From assembly GCA_900547565.1 (NCBI GenBank), contig URHI01000093.1, forward strand, positions 1-7,934: a stretch of DNA of 7,934 nt, given 5' to 3'. Source of the DNA: an uncultured Eubacteriales bacterium (GTDB taxonomy: Bacteria; Bacillota; Clostridia; Oscillospirales; CAG-272). This document shows positions 5,617 through 7,934 of this stretch, one piece after another (the first letter of the stretch is position 1; each line of letters begins with the position of its first letter). The notes under the pieces were generated by a model. That model did not search any database, was not told where the DNA came from, and worked only from the letters and a program-made list of their open reading frames with translations. The translations under genes and the position numbers were made by a program.

Positions 5617-6867
5617 ATGGATAAACACCTGAAGACCCGCTGGTGGCTGCTGGCGCTGGGAACACTGGTGCTGCTGTTCGCCGGTGTAATATACGCGTGG
5701 TCGGTAATAAAAGCACCGTTTTCGTCCGAGCTGGGCTGGGACGGCGCCGCACTGACCTTCAACTTCACACTGACAATGTGCTTTTTCTGTCTTGGCGGTC
5801 TGGTATCCGGATTGCTGGCCCGTCGGCTGTCGGTACGTGTGCGTCTTGTCGCTGCGGCGGTACTGGTGGCAGGCGGCTTTGCGGTGGTGTCACAGCTTCA
5901 GCCTGGAGGAATTCTTCTGCTGTATATCGGCTACGGCTTTATGGCCGGAAGCGGTATCGGCATTGTGTACAATGCAATCATATCTACTGTCAATGCCTAT
6001 TTCCCCGACCGCAAGGGCGTGGCGACCGGCGCACTCATGATGGGATTTGGCTTTTCCACCATGCTTGTCGGCAATGTGGCCGTCCGGCTGTTTGAGGCAC
6101 CCGGAATCGGCTGGAGGACAACTTATATCTGTCTCGGCGCAGTGCTGGGAGTGCTGATACTCGCCGCGGCGTGGCTTATGAAGATGCCCGGACCGGGCAT
6201 GAGATTCCCTGCCCCCGCGACTGAGCGCCGTACAAAACCGCATCACGCCATACAAAATCAGCCACCCGCACCGCAAGCAGCTGACCGTCCCGTCTCCGAA
6301 TCGCCGGCCGAGCTGTCCGCTCCGCAGATGCTGCGGCGGCTGTCGTTCTGGAAGCTGTTTGTATTCTTTATGCTTTTCGCTTCGGTGGGCAGTACTGCAA
6401 TAGCCGGAGCCAAGGGACAGTTTGAGGCGTTGGGCGCGGTAGAATACGCGACGGTGCTGGCCGGCGTGCTGACGGTATGCAACGGACTCGGGCGTATAGT
6501 ATCCGGCGCGTTTTTCGATGCCTTCGGCCTGCGCCGCACACAGTATCTTACCAGCATTGTGGTGATTGCCGCCACGGCACTGACTTTTGCCGGATACCTG
6601 TTCAGGCTGACAACGGTCGGCGTGGTGGGGCTGTGCCTGTGCGGTTTCTCATACGGATTTTCCCCCACCGTATCGGCGGCGTTTGTATCGGCTTTTTACG
6701 GGCAAAAGCATTTTGCGCTCAATTTTCCCATACTCAATCTTATTCTCATTCCCGCTTCTTTCGTTCCCACTCTGACCGCATCTTTGAGCAATACGCTGAC
6801 CTTCGGCGTGCTGGTGGTATTTTCAGTCGTCGGACTTGGAATCAGCCTAAGTATAAAACACGCCTGA
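5617..6867 (+). CDS. OFA-family major facilitator transporter (oxalate/formate antiporter-like)
   Basis: A 416-residue integral membrane protein with about 12 hydrophobic segments in two halves. The opening WWLLALGTLVLLFAGVIYAW (residues 9-28), the FNFTLTMCFFCLGG stretch (48-61) and the glycine-rich GYGFMAGSGIGIVYNA (105-120) followed by YFPDRKGVATG (128-138) are typical of the oxalate/formate antiporter branch of MFS, whose members carry small carboxylates. Residues 191-240 form a long, proline-rich, charged central loop, presumably cytoplasmic, longer and more polar than the minimum for this family. CGGAG lies 9 nt before the ATG. It is the second structural gene behind the tyrosine attenuator, 44 nt after the acyl-CoA synthetase, which suggests uptake (or exchange) of the acid that the synthetase activates. 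Substrate and direction cannot be read from sequence. Confidence 0.9.
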   Translation: MDKHLKTRWWLLALGTLVLLFAGVIYAWSVIKAPFSSELGWDGAALTFNFTLTMCFFCLGGLVSGLLARRLSVRVRLVAAAVLVAGGFAVVSQLQPGGILLLYIGYGFMAGSGIGIVYNAIISTVNAYFPDRKGVATGALMMGFGFSTMLVGNVAVRLFEAPGIGWRTTYICLGAVLGVLILAAAWLMKMPGPGMRFPAPATERRTKPHHAIQNQPPAPQAADRPVSESPAELSAPQMLRRLSFWKLFVFFMLFASVGSTAIAGAKGQFEALGAVEYATVLAGVLTVCNGLGRIVSGAFFDAFGLRRTQYLTSIVVIAATALTFAGYLFRLTTVGVVGLCLCGFSYGFSPTVSAAFVSAFYGQKHFALNFPILNLILIPASFVPTLTASLSNTLTFGVLVVFSVVGLGISLSIKHA

Positions 6868-6876
6868 GTACATATT

Positions 6877-6913
6877 TCCCCCGGATTGAATAAGTCCGGG
6901 GGATTTATTTGTA
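6877..6913 (+). terminator. Intrinsic terminator after the MFS gene
   Basis: TCCCCCGGA (6877-6885) pairs with TCCGGGGGA (6895-6903), extended inward by a G-U and a U-A pair around a GAATA loop. The 3' side is T-rich (TTTATTTGTATTT to about 6916). It sits 10 nt after the MFS stop codon and ends the attenuated operon. Confidence 0.88.
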
Positions 6914-6919
6914 TTTCTA

Positions 6920-6948
6920 TTGACAAAGCGCGTTTTATAATGTATAAT
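6920..6948 (+). promoter_or_regulatory. Consensus sigma-A promoter of the kinase gene
   Basis: TTGACA (6920-6925) and TATAAT (6943-6948) with an exact 17-nt spacer. The predicted start is near 6955, giving a 5' leader of about 63 nt. A second TATAAT at 6936-6941 is too close to the -35 (10 nt) to be used with it. Confidence 0.88.
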
Positions 6949-6963
6949 AACATATCAACTTTT

Positions 6964-6990
6964 ATGGCGGCAGGAATCCCGGGCCGCCGT
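6964..6990 (+). other. Hairpin in the 5' leader of the kinase mRNA
   Basis: GGCGGC (6966-6971) pairs with GCCGCC (6983-6988), extended outward by a U-G and an A-U pair. The loop is 11 nt and the 3' side reads TTTGTGTT. It resembles a weak terminator or an mRNA-stabilising 5' hairpin. No competing structure or leader peptide with a Shine-Dalgarno was found. Confidence 0.4.
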
Positions 6991-7017
6991 TTGTGTTACA
7001 ATCAACAGGAGGCTGAT

Positions 7018-7764
7018 ATGCACATTACCATAACAGGCAGGACAGGCAGCGGAAAGACCACTATAAGCAAGCTTATCCGCGACCAGCTTGGCTACGAGCG
7101 CTACAGCACGGGCGAATACCAGCGCGAAATTGCACTGAAAATGGGCGTCAACATGGTGGAAATGAATGAGATCATGCATGACAATCTGTCCTACGACCAC
7201 ATGATAGACAGCACAGTGGAGCGCGTATCCCGCGAGCGTGCAGATGACAATATCATTTTTGACTCCCGCATGGCATGGCACTTTGCGGTCAAGTCTTTCA
7301 AAATATTCGTGTCCATCGACCCGGAGGTTGCCGGGCAGCGGGTGTTCAACGACCCACGCTCCGAGGAACCGTACACCAGCGCAGAGGAGGCAACCAAGCA
7401 GCTTGTCATACGTTCGGACGCCGAAAATATGCGTTTCCGAACCATTTACGGTGTTGACAACTATGACTATGCCAACTACGACCTCATTCTCGACACCACA
7501 TATTCGTCGATCGACGATTACATTCCAATTATCAAGGAGGCGCTCGACGCCTATGTTGCCGATCCCGAGGCATACCGCCGCCGCATATACATTTCGCCGA
7601 AATCGCTTATCATTCTCGGTGATGCGGGTACTTCGGACAACGAGCCGATTACTGTAATTCCCTACAAGCTCAAGCATTTTACCGTTACCGGAAAGGCAGC
7701 GGTACAGCGTGCGCTGAAGGCGGGGCAAAAATACGTTATAGCCGATATTCCGGAGATAAAATAA
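7018..7764 (+). CDS. Cytidylate-kinase-like P-loop kinase with an extra C-terminal domain
   Basis: A 248-residue protein. Residues 1-180 look like the small (archaeal-type) cytidylate kinase family. They show a Walker A GRTGSGKTT (7-15), STGEYQRE (30-37), IIFDSRMAWHF (79-89) in the nucleotide-monophosphate region, VSIDPEVAGQRVF (98-110), and the closing RFRTIYGVDNYDYANYDLILDT (139-160, given as the region RTIYGVD to DLILDT). Phosphorylation of CMP/dCMP or a similar small substrate is expected but not proven. Residues 187-248 are extra to the family and run YISPKSLI, EPITVIPYKLKHFTVTGKAA and AALKAG-like QRALKAGQKYVIADI, reminiscent of a ParB/sulfiredoxin fold lacking its usual GHHR motif. The ATG at 7018 is preferred over in-frame ATGs at 6886, 6937 or 6964, because AGGAGG (7007-7012) lies 5 nt before it and the P-loop then sits near the N-terminus, as is usual. 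Confidence 0.82.
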   Translation: MHITITGRTGSGKTTISKLIRDQLGYERYSTGEYQREIALKMGVNMVEMNEIMHDNLSYDHMIDSTVERVSRERADDNIIFDSRMAWHFAVKSFKIFVSIDPEVAGQRVFNDPRSEEPYTSAEEATKQLVIRSDAENMRFRTIYGVDNYDYANYDLILDTTYSSIDDYIPIIKEALDAYVADPEAYRRRIYISPKSLIILGDAGTSDNEPITVIPYKLKHFTVTGKAAVQRALKAGQKYVIADIPEIK

Positions 7765-7798
7765 TATTTTATTTGTTTTGAGCATTGTATTTAAATAC

Positions 7799-7810
7799 CG
7801 GTGGAGAACT
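7799..7810 (+). repeat. 12-bp direct repeat, copy 1
   Basis: CGGTGGAGAACT, identical to the copy at 7917-7928 and 118 nt from it. This copy lies between the kinase stop codon and the terminator hairpin. Confidence 0.7.
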
Positions 7811-7824
7811 CCGATGCCGAGGAG

Positions 7825-7871
7825 AAAAAATCACTTTACTGCTAAAAGGCGGTAAAGTGATTTTTTATAAT
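7825..7871 (+). terminator. Strong, bidirectional-type intrinsic terminator after the kinase gene
   Basis: AAAAAATCACTTTAC (7825-7839) is perfectly complementary to GTAAAGTGATTTTTT (7852-7866). Three further inner pairs (one T-G) close a 6-nt TAAAAG loop, for 18 pairs in total. A-run and T-run flanks allow it to act in both directions, for the kinase gene and for anything arriving on the minus strand from beyond the right edge. Confidence 0.9.
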
Positions 7872-7934
7872 AGTTAGTTGGACTGTAGGGGATATAGGGG
7901 GATTGTCTGTCAAGGACGGTGGAGAACTTATTTT
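7872..7934. other. Non-coding right end with repeat copy 2
   Basis: No gene, promoter or RNA is recognised. The stretch is G-rich with two near-identical TAGGGG units (7886-7891 and 7895-7900) and ends in the second copy of CGGTGGAGAACT (7917-7928). Together with copy 1 it may be part of a dispersed intergenic element that continues past the edge. Confidence 0.45.

Noticed and set aside
6964..7017. Upstream start of the kinase at ATG 6964
   Set aside because: It is in frame but has no Shine-Dalgarno and would add 18 residues before a P-loop that normally sits at the N-terminus. Also, 6964 is inside a hairpin.
6955..7785. 276-codon open frame on the minus strand opposite the kinase
   Set aside because: The plus-strand kinase has a P-loop, promoter and Shine-Dalgarno. 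The minus-strand product is cysteine- and valine-rich without motifs.
7814..7855. 13-codon basic micro-ORF (MPRRKNHFTAKRR) with GGAG upstream
   Set aside because: It overlaps the 5' arm and loop of the terminator hairpin, it is very short, and the A-rich arm accounts for its lysine/arginine codons. It is probably chance.

Overview
The window looks like chromosomal DNA of an anaerobic Firmicute, probably a moderately GC-rich gut-type clostridium (Oscillospiraceae or a relative). The basis is the clostridial-style operon around trmK and a Nif3-family gene, a DUF1858 redox-disulfide protein typical of anaerobes, AGGAGG-type ribosome binding sites, and AT-rich consensus sigma-A promoters between GC-rich genes. 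The genus cannot be fixed from sequence alone.

Left part, 1-3531, minus strand: one compact operon. In transcription order it holds a 67-residue DUF1858 protein, TrmK (tRNA A22 methylation), a Nif3/DUF34 protein, a calcineurin-type phosphoesterase with altered metal-site residues, and an RlmD-type 23S rRNA uridine methyltransferase that runs off the left edge. Three of the four junctions are short overlaps (ATGA, ATGA and 8 nt), which suggests translational coupling. The operon is driven by a consensus TTGACA-17-TATAAT promoter whose -35 lies inside a short palindrome.

Centre, 3641-6913, plus strand: a divergent operon with its own promoter. A 26-codon leader peptide containing seven tyrosines comes first. 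It is followed by a perfect 10-bp intrinsic terminator and a long alternative hairpin that overlaps both the end of the leader ORF and the terminator core. This has the architecture of a ribosome-mediated attenuator that reads tyrosyl-tRNA charging. The controlled genes are an AMP-forming acyl-CoA synthetase and an OFA-type major facilitator transporter, closed by a strong terminator. My inference is that the pair imports and CoA-activates a carboxylic acid, perhaps an aryl acid such as 4-hydroxyphenylacetate, when tyrosine is short. The synthetase also carries a precise in-frame 20-residue insertion that resembles a Rossmann glycine-rich motif and is bounded by a 15-bp direct repeat.

Right part, 6920-7934: a single gene with a perfect consensus promoter. 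It encodes a cytidylate-kinase-like P-loop protein with an extra C-terminal domain that may be ParB/sulfiredoxin-like. It ends in an 18-bp bidirectional-type terminator hairpin, flanked by two copies of a 12-bp repeat. No RNA genes, insertion sequences or CRISPR arrays were seen.
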